Positions 1 through 9,854 are shown, counted from the first letter of the stretch. The stretch is DNA of 64,000 bases from an uncultured Caldilineaceae bacterium (GCA_951812725.1 OX638330.1:2976001-3040000); one strand, 5' to 3'. The notes: generated from the letters alone by a model not told the origin. Translations and numbers: made by a program.

Positions 1-205
1 GCAGGTCTGCATCAAGGAGTTACAGGTACAGGGGACATTCGCCACAGTCGCCAGTTCCTGGCGAAAGACTCTGTCGCTTCTGCAGTCTGGCCAGCTCCAG
101 ACGGCTCCGTTGATCAGCCACCGACTCCCGCTTGAGGAATGGCAAGAGGCGTTCGATCTGTTTGAACGCCGCGAAGGAGTGAAGATCGTTTTCTCACCGT
201 CGTAA
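1..205 (+). CDS. C-terminal fragment of a zinc-dependent (medium-chain) alcohol dehydrogenase
   Basis: An open frame enters the window in frame 2 and stops at TAA 203-205, giving 67 visible codons. The residues run IKELQVQGTF...SSWRKTL...LISHRLPLEEWQEAFDLF and end VKIVFSPS. The pattern 'xG(T/S)F...W..al.ll.sG...p.iSHrlPLeeW.eAf.l...re..Kvvl.P' is the usual ending of threonine/sorbitol-dehydrogenase-like medium-chain dehydrogenases. The catalytic and zinc-binding parts lie outside the window, so the substrate cannot be named; a polyol or sugar-derived alcohol fits the neighbourhood. Family confidence is good, specificity unknown. Confidence 0.75.
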   Translation, partial: QVCIKELQVQGTFATVASSWRKTLSLLQSGQLQTAPLISHRLPLEEWQEAFDLFERREGVKIVFSPS

Positions 206-618
206 GTCTTTTTGCGACCATGGACCGCCGGACGTCACTAGATTTCGTTGACATTTTGGGAAGGCTGCTCAGATGTCAACAAGAACTGAAAGCCTGCAAT
301 CCTGTTAGGGATGTTTCTCGCTTGAATGTTGAAATTGACAAAACCATTTGATCCGCGAAGTCACGCGAAGGGTCGCGAAGAACACCTTTTTGTCCGCGGA
401 GGACGCGGAGAACACCAGAGGCGTATCGAATTTTCTTTGCGCAGCTGCGCCGCCCTTCGAAGATCAGGCGTCATTTGCACCCGGAAGTCGTTGTTCAGAC
501 AAGCGTCAACGAGCCCTAACAGTTGGCGCTAGCGGAAACGGGATGTTCCGGCAGTCTTGGGACACGTGCTATACTGCGCTCTTCGTACAAAACGGAAGTA
601 CTTACCTTTTCTTCTTCT
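206..618. other. Gene-free interval with short CGCGAAG-type repeats
   Basis: I see no credible gene in these 413 bases. Three copies of CGCGAAG sit at exact 10-bp spacing (354-360, 364-370, 374-380), followed by two CGCGGAG variants (395-401, 404-410). Short degenerate repeats of this kind are common in non-coding DNA of many genomes. The open frames crossing the region lack ribosome-binding sites. A possible -10 (TATACT) lies about 50 bases upstream of the LysM gene, but it has no convincing -35. Confidence 0.5.
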
Positions 619-1707
619 ATGACACAGGGTGCGCGTTCATTCATACCAACAGGCCGCCGCTGTTCGAATTGCGGTTCGCGCGTCGCCCAAAACGCTGAAA
701 CCTGTTATTTCTGCGGTCATGAGTTGACCGAAAGTTCCAGGTCTAGGCCGGCGCGTCTCAATCTACGGGATGCGGTGCTGGCGCTTGCGCTGCTGGCGGT
801 CGTGGTTGGCTGGTGGCAGTTCGGCAGCCTTGGCGTTAATATTCCCTTCCCCAGCGATTCACAAGTCGCTACTCGTGTAACCCCGCTTCAGACCGCGGGC
901 GCTCAGCCGACAACAGGTACTGATGGGCAGCAGCCAGGTACCTCTGTTGGACGCCACACTGTACAGAGTGGAGAAACTCTGCTCGGAATTGCCGGCAGGT
1001 ATGGAGTGACGGTCGAGGATATCCAGGCGGCCAACAATCTGACGGGCACGCTGATCCGCGCAGGCGATGTTCTGCTTATCCCCATTCCTGCATCGATCTC
1101 TGAGAATGGGAGCAGTGGCAGCGCGCCGACTATCTCCACTGTATTCAGTTATATTGTCAGACCTGGCGATACTGTCATTTCGATTGCCATACGCTTCGGC
1201 ACAACTGTTGCAGCGATTCAGGAGGCAAATGGCATTGGGCCGAACGATATCATCCGACCCGACCAGGAATTGCAATTGCCTGTTTCCGGCGTGCCATCCA
1301 CGATTCTGGCAACCAGCCAATCCACTCCTGCGCGGCAAAACCAGAATTCTGGCGAGATGTACCTGCCTCTCCAGCTGCTTGGTCCGGATGATAGCGATAG
1401 TATTCCCCATTCTGAAGATGTGCTGTTCCGCTGGTTGAGCGGTGGCCTGCTGGAAGAAAATGAATGGTACGTCCTCTACATCTGGCCATTGGAAGGGTTA
1501 TTTGAATTGCCGCCCCCTGTTTGGACAAAGGCGACCAGCTATCGCCTACTGAGTCAGTGGGCACCGCCACCTGATCGGGACGTCACCTACAGATGGCAGA
1601 CTTCAGTCGTGCGTGTGCTGACGGGCCCGGAAGGAGAGCGCAGCATCGAAGGAGCCAGCTCTCCTGGCGAAGTACGTAGCTTCATCTGGTCCGGCGGCGA
1701 CGGTTAA
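619..1707 (+). CDS. Zinc-ribbon, single-pass membrane protein with two LysM domains
   Basis: A protein of 362 residues if it starts at ATG 619 (MTQGARSF); an in-frame start 96 bases upstream only adds residues of no recognisable character. The N-terminus has a zinc ribbon with two CxxC knuckles (CSNC...CYFC). A hydrophobic segment follows (roughly residues 50-70, LALALLAVVVGWW). Two LysM modules come next, one starting HTVQSGETLLGIAGRYGVT and one YIVRPGDTVISIAIRFGTT, then a Trp-rich C-terminal domain of about 110 residues. LysM modules bind peptidoglycan or chitin glycans, so this is probably an envelope-anchored, wall-binding protein with a cytoplasmic zinc ribbon. The role of the C-terminal domain is unknown. 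It appears to be monocistronic. Confidence 0.85.
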   Translation: MTQGARSFIPTGRRCSNCGSRVAQNAETCYFCGHELTESSRSRPARLNLRDAVLALALLAVVVGWWQFGSLGVNIPFPSDSQVATRVTPLQTAGAQPTTGTDGQQPGTSVGRHTVQSGETLLGIAGRYGVTVEDIQAANNLTGTLIRAGDVLLIPIPASISENGSSGSAPTISTVFSYIVRPGDTVISIAIRFGTTVAAIQEANGIGPNDIIRPDQELQLPVSGVPSTILATSQSTPARQNQNSGEMYLPLQLLGPDDSDSIPHSEDVLFRWLSGGLLEENEWYVLYIWPLEGLFELPPPVWTKATSYRLLSQWAPPPDRDVTYRWQTSVVRVLTGPEGERSIEGASSPGEVRSFIWSGGDG

Positions 1708-2268
1708 ATTTGCACGGGCTTTTCGTTAGCCATTGTCACCCCACGGTCTTTCAAGAAACAGCAGGGCCCCGCGATAGCTAAATGGTTTGATCTGCCCTGC
1801 CCAGCCCTTTCTGATGTGCATTCGGGTTGTACCCTTGGCAAACTTTGTGGATGGTCATGCGGCAACTAGACCCGCCTTTCATCCTTGGCCCTGTCGTTCA
1901 GCATGACTGGATTTTCCAGGATCTGGCGACAGATCACTTCCAGAAAAATTGGGTGCTTTGAGGGCCCGGTCTGGATTGCCATTTCAGAACGATGGTTGTA
2001 TAGTAGGCAAATCTTTGAAGGCAGGGTGTGCGGCATTTTCATGTATTCGGCTCCGACCTCCCTCTAGTGCGGCGGGCATGCCAGAAAGAAGTGTATTGCC
2101 AGAGTGGATAGCGTAAGCGTCGCACACTAGTCTTGAAGCAGAAACGCGAGAAAGAAATCCCGTAATACAACGTCGTGTTGCGAAATCGCCACGTTCGTGA
2201 TGCGATGGGTAGAACCAAATCTCCCAACTGGAAAATTCAACCATTTCAACAACGCCAAGGAGGAATTC
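1708..2268. other. Gene-free interval, leader of the 2.3-4.6 kb genes
   Basis: There are 561 bases without a supportable gene, tRNA or repeat. The only signal I can defend is the promoter at 1976-2004. A transcript from it would have an untranslated leader of about 258 bases before the isomerase gene, long enough for cis-regulation, but I recognise no known riboswitch. Confidence 0.5.
1976..2004 (+). promoter_or_regulatory. Predicted sigma70 promoter upstream of the TIM-barrel isomerase
   Basis: TTGCCA (1976-1981, 5/6 to consensus) and TATAGT (1999-2004, 5/6) are separated by exactly 17 bases. It would drive the isomerase and perhaps the oxidoreductase behind it. The prediction is from sequence only. 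Confidence 0.5.
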
Positions 2269-3267
2269 ATGCCGCGACCAGTAACGCTCTTCACAGGTCA
2301 GTGGGCGGATCTGCCCTTCGAAACCATCTGTGAGAAGGCCAAATCATTCGGATATGATGGTCTGGAGCTTGCCTGCTGGGGCGACCATTTCGAGGTTGAC
2401 AAGGCCCTGGAAGACGACAGCTATGTACAGGGGCGCTGGGACACCTTGAACAAGCACGGACTGCAGTGTTTTGCGATCAGCAATCATTTGGTTGGTCAAG
2501 CTGTCGCTGACCGCATCGACGAGCGCCACGAAAGCATTCTGGATCCGCGCATTTGGGGCGACGGCACAGAAGATGGAGTGCGCGCCCGCGCAGCGGAGGA
2601 GATGAAAAATACTGCGCGCGCGGCGGCCAAATTCGGTGTGAAGGTTGTGCCCGGTTTCACCGGTTCGCCGATTTGGAATATGGTCTATTCCTTTCCGCCA
2701 AACCCGCCTGATTTTCTGGAAAAGGGCCTGGCGCTCTTTGCGGAGTTGTGGACTCCCATTCTGGATGTCTTTAGCGAGAATGGAGTGAAGTTCGGCTTAG
2801 AGGTGCACCCGACAGAGATTGCTTTCGATATTTTTAGCGCTCAGAATGCGATTGACGCCCTCGATGGCCACGAGGCTTTCGGATTTAACTACGATCCCAG
2901 TCACTTCGGCTACCAGGGCGTGGATTATGTTGCATTCATCCGCAAGTTCGCCGATCGGATTTTTCATGTTCATATGAAGGACGTGGGTTGGTCGGACGCA
3001 GGCCAAGAGGCAGGTGTCTTTGGCGGCCATGCCGAATTTGGCGACCACCGGCGCTACTGGGATTTTCGCTCAGTTGGACGCGGCAGGATCGATTTCGAAT
3101 CGATAATGCGTGCGCTGAACGATATAGGCTATAACGGCCCCCTTTCGATTGAATGGGAGGACGCGGGCATGGACCGTGAACACGGCGCAACCGAGTCATG
3201 TGCCTACACCCGCCAGATCGACTTCGCGCCGTCTGATATTGCTTTTGACGCGGCATTTGCCGAATAG
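2269..3267 (+). CDS. Sugar phosphate isomerase/epimerase (AP-endonuclease-2-like TIM barrel)
   Basis: A protein of 332 residues. The start at ATG 2269 is set by a strong ribosome-binding site (AAGGAGG, 2257-2263); the frame is open 24 codons further upstream. It has the xylose-isomerase-like TIM-barrel signature of the IolE/hydroxypyruvate-isomerase group: [15 protein letters not shown] near the N-terminus, then metal-ligand segments [17 protein letters not shown] and HVHMKDVG, and a late [10 protein letters not shown]. These Glu/Asp/His positions bind a divalent metal in the family. Members isomerise or epimerise sugars and inositol derivatives; the substrate is not readable here. The next gene, a Gfo/Idh/MocA oxidoreductase 86 bases on, is a frequent partner, so the two probably act in one sugar or inositol pathway. 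Confidence 0.85.
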   Translation: MPRPVTLFTGQWADLPFETICEKAKSFGYDGLELACWGDHFEVDKALEDDSYVQGRWDTLNKHGLQCFAISNHLVGQAVADRIDERHESILDPRIWGDGTEDGVRARAAEEMKNTARAAAKFGVKVVPGFTGSPIWNMVYSFPPNPPDFLEKGLALFAELWTPILDVFSENGVKFGLEVHPTEIAFDIFSAQNAIDALDGHEAFGFNYDPSHFGYQGVDYVAFIRKFADRIFHVHMKDVGWSDAGQEAGVFGGHAEFGDHRRYWDFRSVGRGRIDFESIMRALNDIGYNGPLSIEWEDAGMDREHGATESCAYTRQIDFAPSDIAFDAAFAE

Positions 3268-3353
3268 AAGGCGGTTTGGCGGGATCGGGCATTGCGCCCG
3301 CCGGCGGTGGACCATATCATGCCAGAAACCAAGACTATAAGAGGGACTGAACT

Positions 3354-4553
3354 ATGAGTGAAGGATCCGGATTCACTTCGATGGCTGGGGCGCGGGCCGA
3401 AGGCGACGCCCCGGAAATCGGCATCGGGATGCTGGGCTATGCTTTCATGGGCAAGGCTCACAGCCATGCGATGTTGAATATCGCCCATATGATGTACCCG
3501 CCGCCGGCCATACCGCGGCTGGTAGGAATCGCAGGACGCGATGAGCAGGCTGTGGCGGAGGCCGCCAAACGTTACGGTTACGAAGGATACTATACCGACT
3601 GGCGAGCGATGCTGGACAACGATGACATCCAGCTATTCGACAACGGCGGTCCGAACGATACGCATGCAGACCCATGCATCCTCGCGGCCGAGAGTGGTAA
3701 GCACATCCTGTGCGAGAAGCCGCTGGCACGTACAGCGGATGAATCGCAGATGATGCTGGAGGCGGTACAGAAGGCAGGGGTAAAGCACATGGTGGCCTTC
3801 AACTATCGCTTTGTGCCGGCGATTCGCCAGATTCGTAAACTGGTGGATTCCGGTCTGCTTGGGAAGATCTACCACTTTCGGGCGGTTTATCTGCAGGAAT
3901 GGGTGATGGCCCACTATAATCTGCCGATGATTTGGCGGCTGCAGAAGTCGTTAGCGGGAAGCGGCGCGTTGGGAGATTTGGGGGCGCACATTATCGATCT
4001 GGCCCGCTATCTGGTAGGCGAAGTCAATAGTGTCTCGGGAATGACCCGCACGTTTATCGAGGAACGGCCGTGGGACGACGGCACGATGGGTAAAGTGGAT
4101 GTGGACGACGCATTCACGGCACTGCTGGAGTTTGATAACGGCGCGATTGGCACGGTGGAGGCCAGCCGCTTTGCCGCCGGGCGCAAGAACGGCCAGCGTC
4201 TTGAGATCAACGCGGAGAAGGCCAGCATTGTATTCAATCTGGAACGGCTGAACGAGTTGGAGATTTTCTGGGTTGGCGACGAGCCAGAAGAAGCCCAGGG
4301 ATTCCGCAACGTGCTTGTTTCGGAACCGACCCATCCATGGTGGGAGAACTGGTGGCCCCAAGGCCATATCATCGGCTGGGAACATACCTTTGTGCATGAG
4401 ATTACCCATCTGTTGGACTGCATTGTAAACGATGGCGACGTGTCTCCCATCGGTGCGGATTTCGTCGATGGTTATCGTAACTCTGTAATTTGCGACGCAA
4501 TTCTGGAATCGGCGGCAAGCAAGCGCCAAGTGGACTGTGTATACGCCGCCTAG
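3354..4553 (+). CDS. Gfo/Idh/MocA family NAD(P)-dependent oxidoreductase
   Basis: A protein of 399 residues starting at ATG 3354, with an AGAGGGA ribosome-binding site about 10 bases upstream. About 20 extra residues precede the Rossmann strand IGIGMLGYAFMGKAHSHA, where the family's GxGxxG is relaxed to GMLGYAFMG. The diagnostic CEKPLA motif follows, its lysine being the family's conserved active-site residue, and then the FNYRF segment typical of sugar dehydrogenases of this family. The C-terminal alpha/beta domain includes GALGDLGAHIIDLARYL, with the Asp and His that usually complete the active site. It probably oxidises or reduces a sugar, inositol or amino sugar. Pairing with the TIM-barrel isomerase supports a shared pathway. 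Confidence 0.9.
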   Translation: MSEGSGFTSMAGARAEGDAPEIGIGMLGYAFMGKAHSHAMLNIAHMMYPPPAIPRLVGIAGRDEQAVAEAAKRYGYEGYYTDWRAMLDNDDIQLFDNGGPNDTHADPCILAAESGKHILCEKPLARTADESQMMLEAVQKAGVKHMVAFNYRFVPAIRQIRKLVDSGLLGKIYHFRAVYLQEWVMAHYNLPMIWRLQKSLAGSGALGDLGAHIIDLARYLVGEVNSVSGMTRTFIEERPWDDGTMGKVDVDDAFTALLEFDNGAIGTVEASRFAAGRKNGQRLEINAEKASIVFNLERLNELEIFWVGDEPEEAQGFRNVLVSEPTHPWWENWWPQGHIIGWEHTFVHEITHLLDCIVNDGDVSPIGADFVDGYRNSVICDAILESAASKRQVDCVYAA

Positions 4554-4936
4554 GCGATTTTTCTTTTGGGCGACCCGAAGTAGGTGGCCCGCCTAAACGT
4601 TTCCGGCCTTCTTTTGACTACGCGAAGGTTTAGGGCGATTCAGGACGGGCGGGCCACCTCGATACTCGCGATTCTCGCTGGCCCCCGTTTTCCAGGGCGA
4701 GAAAGATTCGTGCCTGCAGGTACATTCCCCTTCATCAGCGCGCCCCGGTCGATCGTCGCGTCTTGCCTTGGCGGCCTTGATCCTTCTACCAGCATGGCCA
4801 GGCAGATTGTGCATTCCCTTCCGAAACCATTGGCGAAGTGGAATTTCTTCGTTGCCGACAGACTTTGGCAAGACGACGTGGCTTTCTCCGATCTACTCTT
4901 GTACAATCGGCGGAGTGCAAATACAGGAAAGCAGAA
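4554..4936. repeat. Gene-free interval containing a nested inverted repeat
   Basis: There are 383 bases between genes. A perfect 12-bp inverted repeat (AGGTGGCCCGCC at 4582-4593, GGCGGGCCACCT at 4648-4659) encloses further complementary arms: CCTAAAC 4592-4598 with GTTTAGG 4628-4634, and CCTTC 4609-4613 with GAAGG 4624-4628. Not all arms can pair at once, but a large stem-loop is plausible. It may serve as a transcript end for the oxidoreductase gene, although no proper T-run follows. Nothing recognisable lies in 4660-4936. Confidence 0.5.
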
Positions 4937-6052
4937 ATGAAAATCGAGCGAATCGAACTCCGGCGAATCCATATGCCGTACGTACGCCCTTTTGAGACCA
5001 GTGGATGGCGACACGACGGAAGCGATGCAGTCATTGTGCGCGTGGACGCTGACGGGGTTACGGGCTGGGGCGAATCGCCGGTCAGCGATGGTCCCTGGTA
5101 CAACGAGGAGACGTTCCATACGGCTCTGATCGTGCAGAAGGAATTTCTGGGGCCGATGCTCCTGGAGGCAGAACTCGCCGCGCCTGAGGATGTGCGCGAG
5201 GTCTTCAAGAGGGTGCGCGCCAACCGCATGGCCAAGGCCGGGTTGGAGTTTGCGGTTTGGGACCTGTTTGCGCACGCGCAGGATGTTTCTCTGGCCAACC
5301 TCTTGGGCGGCACGCGGGAGGAGGTGGCTGTGGGCGTTAGCGTACCGATCCAAGCAGACACTGACGCCTTGCTGGAGACTGTGGAAGGATACCTGCAGGA
5401 CGGCTACCAGCGTGTCAAGCTGAAGATCAAGCCTGGATGGGATGTCGAGCCGACGCAGGCGGTTCGTGAGCGCTGGCCTGGCCTGTTGCTGCAGGTGGAT
5501 GGCAACAGTATCTACCACTTGGAAGACGCCGACCATCTGCGACAGCTGGACCAGTTCGACCTGTTGCTGAACGAACAGCCGCTCGACCACGACGACATCT
5601 TTGATCACGCGAAGTTGGCCAAGTTGATCGAAACGCCCGTCTGCCTCGACGAGAGTATCGTTTCTACGGATCACGCCCGCTGGGCACTGGAGTTGAACGC
5701 GTGCGGGGTAATAAACATCAAGCCATCCCGAATCGGCGGGCTGGCCGATTCGGTCGCGGTCCATGATATGTGTCAGGCCGCGGATATTCCTGTGTGGCAC
5801 GGTGGGATGCTGGAGACTGGGATCGGGCGGGCCATCAGCGTTGCGCTAGCCAGCCTTCCCAACTTCACGTTACCTGGGGACATCAGCGCCAACGACCGCT
5901 ATTTTGAAAGGGATATCGTCACCAATCCCTTTGCGCTCAACAGTAACAGTACGTTGACTGTGCCAAACGGGCCGGGACACGGGGCGCTTATCGACGAGGC
6001 TTACCTGGATGCGGTGACGGTGGAGAAGGTCTGTCTACGCCGCGACGGGTAA
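4937..6052 (+). CDS. o-Succinylbenzoate synthase / N-succinylamino acid racemase-like enolase-superfamily enzyme
   Basis: A protein of 371 residues starting at ATG 4937, where homology begins; the frame is open further upstream. The length matches the OSBS/NSAR family. Catalytic residues fall at near-canonical positions: K161-x-K163 (VKLKIKPGWD), metal ligands D188 (VDGNS), E213 (LNEQPL) and D238 (CLDES), and K262 (NIKPSRIGG). The late VWHGGMLETGIGRA segment is typical of this family. Members dehydrate SHCHC in menaquinone synthesis, racemise N-succinylamino acids, or act as dipeptide-epimerase-like enzymes. No other menaquinone gene is in view and the neighbours are sugar enzymes, so the reaction is uncertain. 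Confidence 0.85.
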   Translation: MKIERIELRRIHMPYVRPFETSGWRHDGSDAVIVRVDADGVTGWGESPVSDGPWYNEETFHTALIVQKEFLGPMLLEAELAAPEDVREVFKRVRANRMAKAGLEFAVWDLFAHAQDVSLANLLGGTREEVAVGVSVPIQADTDALLETVEGYLQDGYQRVKLKIKPGWDVEPTQAVRERWPGLLLQVDGNSIYHLEDADHLRQLDQFDLLLNEQPLDHDDIFDHAKLAKLIETPVCLDESIVSTDHARWALELNACGVINIKPSRIGGLADSVAVHDMCQAADIPVWHGGMLETGIGRAISVALASLPNFTLPGDISANDRYFERDIVTNPFALNSNSTLTVPNGPGHGALIDEAYLDAVTVEKVCLRRDG

Positions 6053-6179
6053 AGATGGCCCATCGCACGCTGGTACGGGGAATTGGCTGGTCCCTGTTCA
6101 GTCAGGTCCTCACGACGAGGGATTTTCGTTCCTTTATCGCTAAGTAAGGAACGGGCAGCAAACTTTGAGGAGGTCCTCT

Positions 6180-6956
6180 ATGGCAAAGAAGCGGGGAAAA
6201 CCCTCCTTTATTGGCATCGATCTGGCCTGGAGCGACCGCAACCCGTCAGGCGTTGCAGTGATCCGAAATGGGCGGTTGGTCGCCCATAAGGGCGGTCTGG
6301 GCAAGTTGTCGGAGGTCGTCGACTTTGTCGGCGACCATCTTTCGCGGCGCAATGGGTCAATTGTTGCAGTGGACGCGCCGCTGCGAGTACCAAATGAGAC
6401 TGGCATTAGGCCGTGTGACCGGGCGCTGTCGGCGGATTGGCAGCGCTTTCACGCGGGCGCGTATCCTGCCAACAGGCGGCTGCTTGCCCGCGACGGGGTA
6501 GTGCGCGGGGAAGCATTGACCTCTGCTCTGTCCGAACGTTTCAAGTTTCATGAGTCCGATGTAGTTCCGCGGCGGACGAAGGCGCGGCTGGTTTGCGAGG
6601 TCTATCCTCATCCGGCCTTGGTCAGCCTGTTTAACCTGGACAGCATCCTCCGATACAAGCGCGGGCGCGGGCGTACTTATGAAGAGCGGTGGCCGGAATT
6701 TGATCGTTACCAATCTCTGTTGCGGGGATTGCGCAAGGCCGATCCGCCGCTGCGCAGGACTAAGAAGCTACTCACTGGAATCGATGTGACCGGCATGCGC
6801 GGGGCTGCCTTGCAGGCTTACGAGGACACGCTTGACGCAGTAACCTGCGCCTATATCGCCTCATTCTTCTGGCGGCACGGGCCGAGGGCGGCAAAGCGCT
6901 ACGGCTCGCTGGAGGAAGGTCACATATTGGTGCCGCTGCCGGCAAAGCGCCGTTGA
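6180..6956 (+). CDS. DUF429 family protein (predicted RNase H-like fold nuclease)
   Basis: A protein of 258 residues. ATG 6180 is chosen over an upstream TTG because GAGGAGG (6167-6173) sits seven bases before it. It begins with the family's acidic first strand FIGIDLAWSDRNPSGVAV, followed by IVAVDAPL, which fits the RNase H-like fold assigned to DUF429. Later conserved pieces are EVYPHPALVSLF, a basic RYKRGRGRTYEERW stretch, and the C-terminal YEDTLDAVTCAYIA helix with two acidic residues. No biochemical role is established for the family. The gene is isolated: upstream is a same-strand racemase-like gene, downstream the convergent glnS. Confidence 0.85.
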   Translation: MAKKRGKPSFIGIDLAWSDRNPSGVAVIRNGRLVAHKGGLGKLSEVVDFVGDHLSRRNGSIVAVDAPLRVPNETGIRPCDRALSADWQRFHAGAYPANRRLLARDGVVRGEALTSALSERFKFHESDVVPRRTKARLVCEVYPHPALVSLFNLDSILRYKRGRGRTYEERWPEFDRYQSLLRGLRKADPPLRRTKKLLTGIDVTGMRGAALQAYEDTLDAVTCAYIASFFWRHGPRAAKRYGSLEEGHILVPLPAKRR

Positions 6957-7064
6957 CTGGCGCACATTTGGCGGGACGTTGGACCGGTCAGGGACCGGAA
7001 TTGAAAGTTCAGGCTGCAACTCTCTTTGGGTGACATCCAAATCGATGAAACCTGTTCCCAACGT

Positions 7065-8804
7065 CTAGTTACCCGCCTTCGCCCCAACTTTGGTTCTCGC
7101 TTTTCTGCCCCTCTGCCCTTGCTTAGGTTTTTGCATTCTCGCCCATGAGTCGCGCAAGGTAATTGTGCGGTTAAAGATGAGCCGGTCGCCGGAACTGTCC
7201 GGATCGAGACAGAAGTAGCCTTTGCGCTCGAACTGGACGGTCTGGCCGACAGCCAGGTCTTGGGCGCCAGGTTCCAGTTGCACGCTGTCTAGGACAGTCA
7301 GCGAATTGGGTGATAGGCTGGCGATGAAGTCTTCGCCTTCCGGCACGTCGTAGGGATCCTCCGCACTGAACAGACGATCGTAGAGGCGCACTTCGGCTGG
7401 TACGGCGTGATCGGCGCTAACCCAGTGGATGGTGCCGCGTACTTTGCGGCCGTCTGGCGCGTAACCGCCTTTTGTTTCCGGGTCGTATGTGCAGTGCAGT
7501 GCGACGACTTCGCCTTGGTCATTCTTGATGACTTCTTCGCAGCGGACGAAGAATCCCCATCGCAGTCGCACCTCACGGCCGGGCGCCATGCGGAAGAACT
7601 TGCGCGGCGGGTCCTCCATGAAATCGTCCCGTTCGATATACAGATTTCGGCTGAAGGGGACGGGACGGCTGCCCGCGCTTTCGTCCTCAGGGTTGTTTAC
7701 TGCATCCAGCCATTCTGTCTCGCCTTCGGGGAAATTCGTAATTACTATTGGCAAGGGATCGAGTACACCCATTACGCGTTTGGCGGTGAGGTTCAGCTCC
7801 TGTCGGATGAAATGCTCCAACAGTTCGATCTCGGCGGTGCTGTTGGTACGGGCGACTCCGACGTGTTGACAGAGATCTCGCAGTGCCTTGGCCGGCACGC
7901 CCTTTCGCCGCTGACCGGCGAGCGTGGGCATGCGGGGGTCATCCCAGCCGGTAACGTGGCCTTCTTCGACAAGACGCATGAGGCGCCTCTTACTGGTCAC
8001 CGTGTAAGTAAACTCTAATTTGGCGAACTCAATTTGGCGAGGATGGTATACTCCCAGCGCGTCCAGGTACCAGTCGTACAAGGGGCGGTGATTCAGGTAT
8101 TCCAAAGAGCAAAGGGAATGTGTAACCCCTTCGATCGAGTCGGACTGGCCGTGGGCCCAGTCGTACATTGGGTATATACACCATGCGTCGCCGGTGCGTT
8201 GGTGCTCTGCATGGCGAATGCGGTACAACACAGGGTCGCGCAAATTGATGTTGGGCGAGCTCATATCGATCTTGGCCCTCAAGACTCTCGCGCCATCGGG
8301 AAATTCGCCCGCCTTCATGCGTTTGAACAGATCTGCGTTTTCGGCAACAGACCGATCGCGATAGGGGCTATTCATGCCAGGTTCGGTTAGGGTGCCGCGG
8401 TGGGCTCGCATCTCTTCCTGGCTCAGATCGTCCACGTAGGCGCGGCCAGCTTCGATCAATTTTAAGGCCCACTCATACAGCTGGCCGAAGTAGTCGGAAG
8501 CGTAGAGGACGCTTGCCGGCTCGTAGCCCAGCCACCGGATATCCTTCAGCTGCGCCTCCACAAACTCCTGCTCTTCTTTGAGAGGGTTGGTGTCGTCGAA
8601 GCGCAGATTGCAGTGGCCGTCGAACTCCGCGGCCACCTCGAAATTCAACCCAATTGCCTTGGCATGCCCAATGTGAAGATAGCCGTTAGGCTCTGGAGGG
8701 AAGCGGGTTTGAAAGCGGCCGTCAAAGCGGTTGTTGGCGATGTCATCCGCAATCGCCTCGCGAATGAAGTCCTTGCCCGGCGTAGTGGATTCGGTATCGC
8801 TCAT
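7065..8804 (-). CDS. glnS: Glutaminyl-tRNA synthetase
   Basis: A protein of 579 residues with an AAGGAGT ribosome-binding site (8808-8814) before the start. Class Ia synthetase signatures: [18 protein letters not shown] carries the HIGH box at residues 44-47, and [10 protein letters not shown] is the GlnRS form of the KMSKS box. The [19 protein letters not shown] segment and the LEFTYT context are typical of GlnRS rather than GluRS. The C-terminus forms the anticodon-binding beta-barrels and ends in a Lys/Arg-rich tail. The enzyme charges tRNA-Gln directly in the cytoplasm, so the organism need not depend on the Glu-tRNA(Gln) amidotransferase route. It is slightly longer than the E. coli enzyme (554), owing to the basic tail. 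Confidence 0.97.
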   Translation of the reverse strand: MSDTESTTPGKDFIREAIADDIANNRFDGRFQTRFPPEPNGYLHIGHAKAIGLNFEVAAEFDGHCNLRFDDTNPLKEEQEFVEAQLKDIRWLGYEPASVLYASDYFGQLYEWALKLIEAGRAYVDDLSQEEMRAHRGTLTEPGMNSPYRDRSVAENADLFKRMKAGEFPDGARVLRAKIDMSSPNINLRDPVLYRIRHAEHQRTGDAWCIYPMYDWAHGQSDSIEGVTHSLCSLEYLNHRPLYDWYLDALGVYHPRQIEFAKLEFTYTVTSKRRLMRLVEEGHVTGWDDPRMPTLAGQRRKGVPAKALRDLCQHVGVARTNSTAEIELLEHFIRQELNLTAKRVMGVLDPLPIVITNFPEGETEWLDAVNNPEDESAGSRPVPFSRNLYIERDDFMEDPPRKFFRMAPGREVRLRWGFFVRCEEVIKNDQGEVVALHCTYDPETKGGYAPDGRKVRGTIHWVSADHAVPAEVRLYDRLFSAEDPYDVPEGEDFIASLSPNSLTVLDSVQLEPGAQDLAVGQTVQFERKGYFCLDPDSSGDRLIFNRTITLRDSWARMQKPKQGQRGRKARTKVGAKAGN

Positions 8805-9008
8805 TTGTACTCCTTGGACTGTCGGACGTCTCGCCCTATTTTGCTAGTGGCAGAAAATGGTTCTTTGACTATCGGCTAGTTTAAATCACATTGAAATCAA
8901 TATACAGTCGTTCAACGGGCCGGGCAAAAAATGGCACTGAGAGAAGGATTGACGGGAAGTGGTTGGTTGTGCGTCCCAGCCGCTAGCAGTGTAACAGTCT
9001 TCTGTGCA

Positions 9009-9854
9009 TCAGATGCCGCTGGAAGCGGAGAATCCCCCATCTACCGGTACGACAATGCCGGTGACGAAGCGGGAAGCGTCGCTGGCAAGCCAAACTGCGG
9101 CGCCAACCAGTTCATCGGGCTCGCCGAACCGTCCCATGGGCGTATGATCGACAATTTGCTGGCCGCGTTCAGTCAGAGGAGGCGCATCCTGCCCGTCTGT
9201 TGCGGCGTCCACGTCGATCAGCAATGCACGGTTTTGCTCGCCGATGAAGAAGCCGGGCGCAATGGCGTTTACTCTCATACCTGCCCCGTGCTTTTGGGCG
9301 AGGTCCACGGCCAGCCAGCGAGTCAGGTTGTCGACGGCAGCCTTGGCTGCTGAATAGCCCATGACGCGGGTGAGCACCTTTTGGGCAGCCATCGAGGAGA
9401 TGTTGATTATTGAGCCTGTGCCCTGCTCGGCCATCGATTCGCCGAAGATTTGAATTGGCAGGACCGTCCCGGTGAAGTTAAGGCCGACGACGCCTTCGAG
9501 CGCGGCGCGCGGGACATTGAAGAAGGTTAGATCGCCGAATACGGTGGCGTCAGGACGGTTGCCGCCGGCGGAGTTGATCAATATGTCCACTCTGCCCCAG
9601 GTGTCTAGTAGTTTCTGACGGGCGGACTGCAGGCTGTCTTCGTCCAGAACATCGGCTGGCAGGGGGAGGGCCTCATTACCGGCGGCAGTGATCTCCTCGG
9701 CCAATTCACGGGCCCTGGCTTCCCGCCGTCCCAGGATTGCGACGCGTGCGCCGGCGGCGGCCAGTCCATGGGCCATGGCGCCACCGAGGACACCTGTGGC
9801 GCCGGTGACAACCGCGACCTTCCCTGCTAATGAATATTGCTCCCATACGTTCAT
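9009..9854 (-). CDS. SDR oxidoreductase, D-mannonate oxidoreductase-like
   Basis: A protein of 281 residues starting at ATG 9854 (MNVWEQYSLAGK). An AGGAG directly upstream gives this ATG six-base spacing; the longer frame adds 17 residues without support. Classical SDR features: VTGATGVLGGAMA (TGxxxGxG), NSAGG, the Ser of NISSMAAQK, the YSAAK catalytic Tyr/Lys, and the C-terminal FVTGIVVPVDGGF. The FFNVPRAALEGVVGLNFTGTV segment resembles SDR-type fructuronate reductases (B. subtilis UxuB type). It faces uxaC across a 186-base divergent region, the enzyme that makes fructuronate, so reduction of fructuronate to mannonate is the likely job. Family is certain, substrate inferred from context. 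Confidence 0.85.
   Translation of the reverse strand: MNVWEQYSLAGKVAVVTGATGVLGGAMAHGLAAAGARVAILGRREARARELAEEITAAGNEALPLPADVLDEDSLQSARQKLLDTWGRVDILINSAGGNRPDATVFGDLTFFNVPRAALEGVVGLNFTGTVLPIQIFGESMAEQGTGSIINISSMAAQKVLTRVMGYSAAKAAVDNLTRWLAVDLAQKHGAGMRVNAIAPGFFIGEQNRALLIDVDAATDGQDAPPLTERGQQIVDHTPMGRFGEPDELVGAAVWLASDASRFVTGIVVPVDGGFSASSGI

Noticed and set aside
354..410. Regularly spaced CGCGAAG units as a possible CRISPR array
   Set aside because: The units are 7 bp at 10-bp period, with no spacers of 25-40 bp and no cas genes in the window.
326..698. Two overlapping small frames upstream of the LysM gene
   Set aside because: They cross short repeats, have no ribosome-binding site, and show no conserved pattern.
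1708..2268. Small frames and possible tRNA in the gap after the LysM gene
   Set aside because: No cloverleaf could be assembled, and the frames have no start signals. Only a promoter is supported.
4640..5800. A 386-codon minus-strand frame across the OSBS/NSAR-like gene
   Set aside because: It overlaps a gene with intact catalytic residues, and the translation has no family character.
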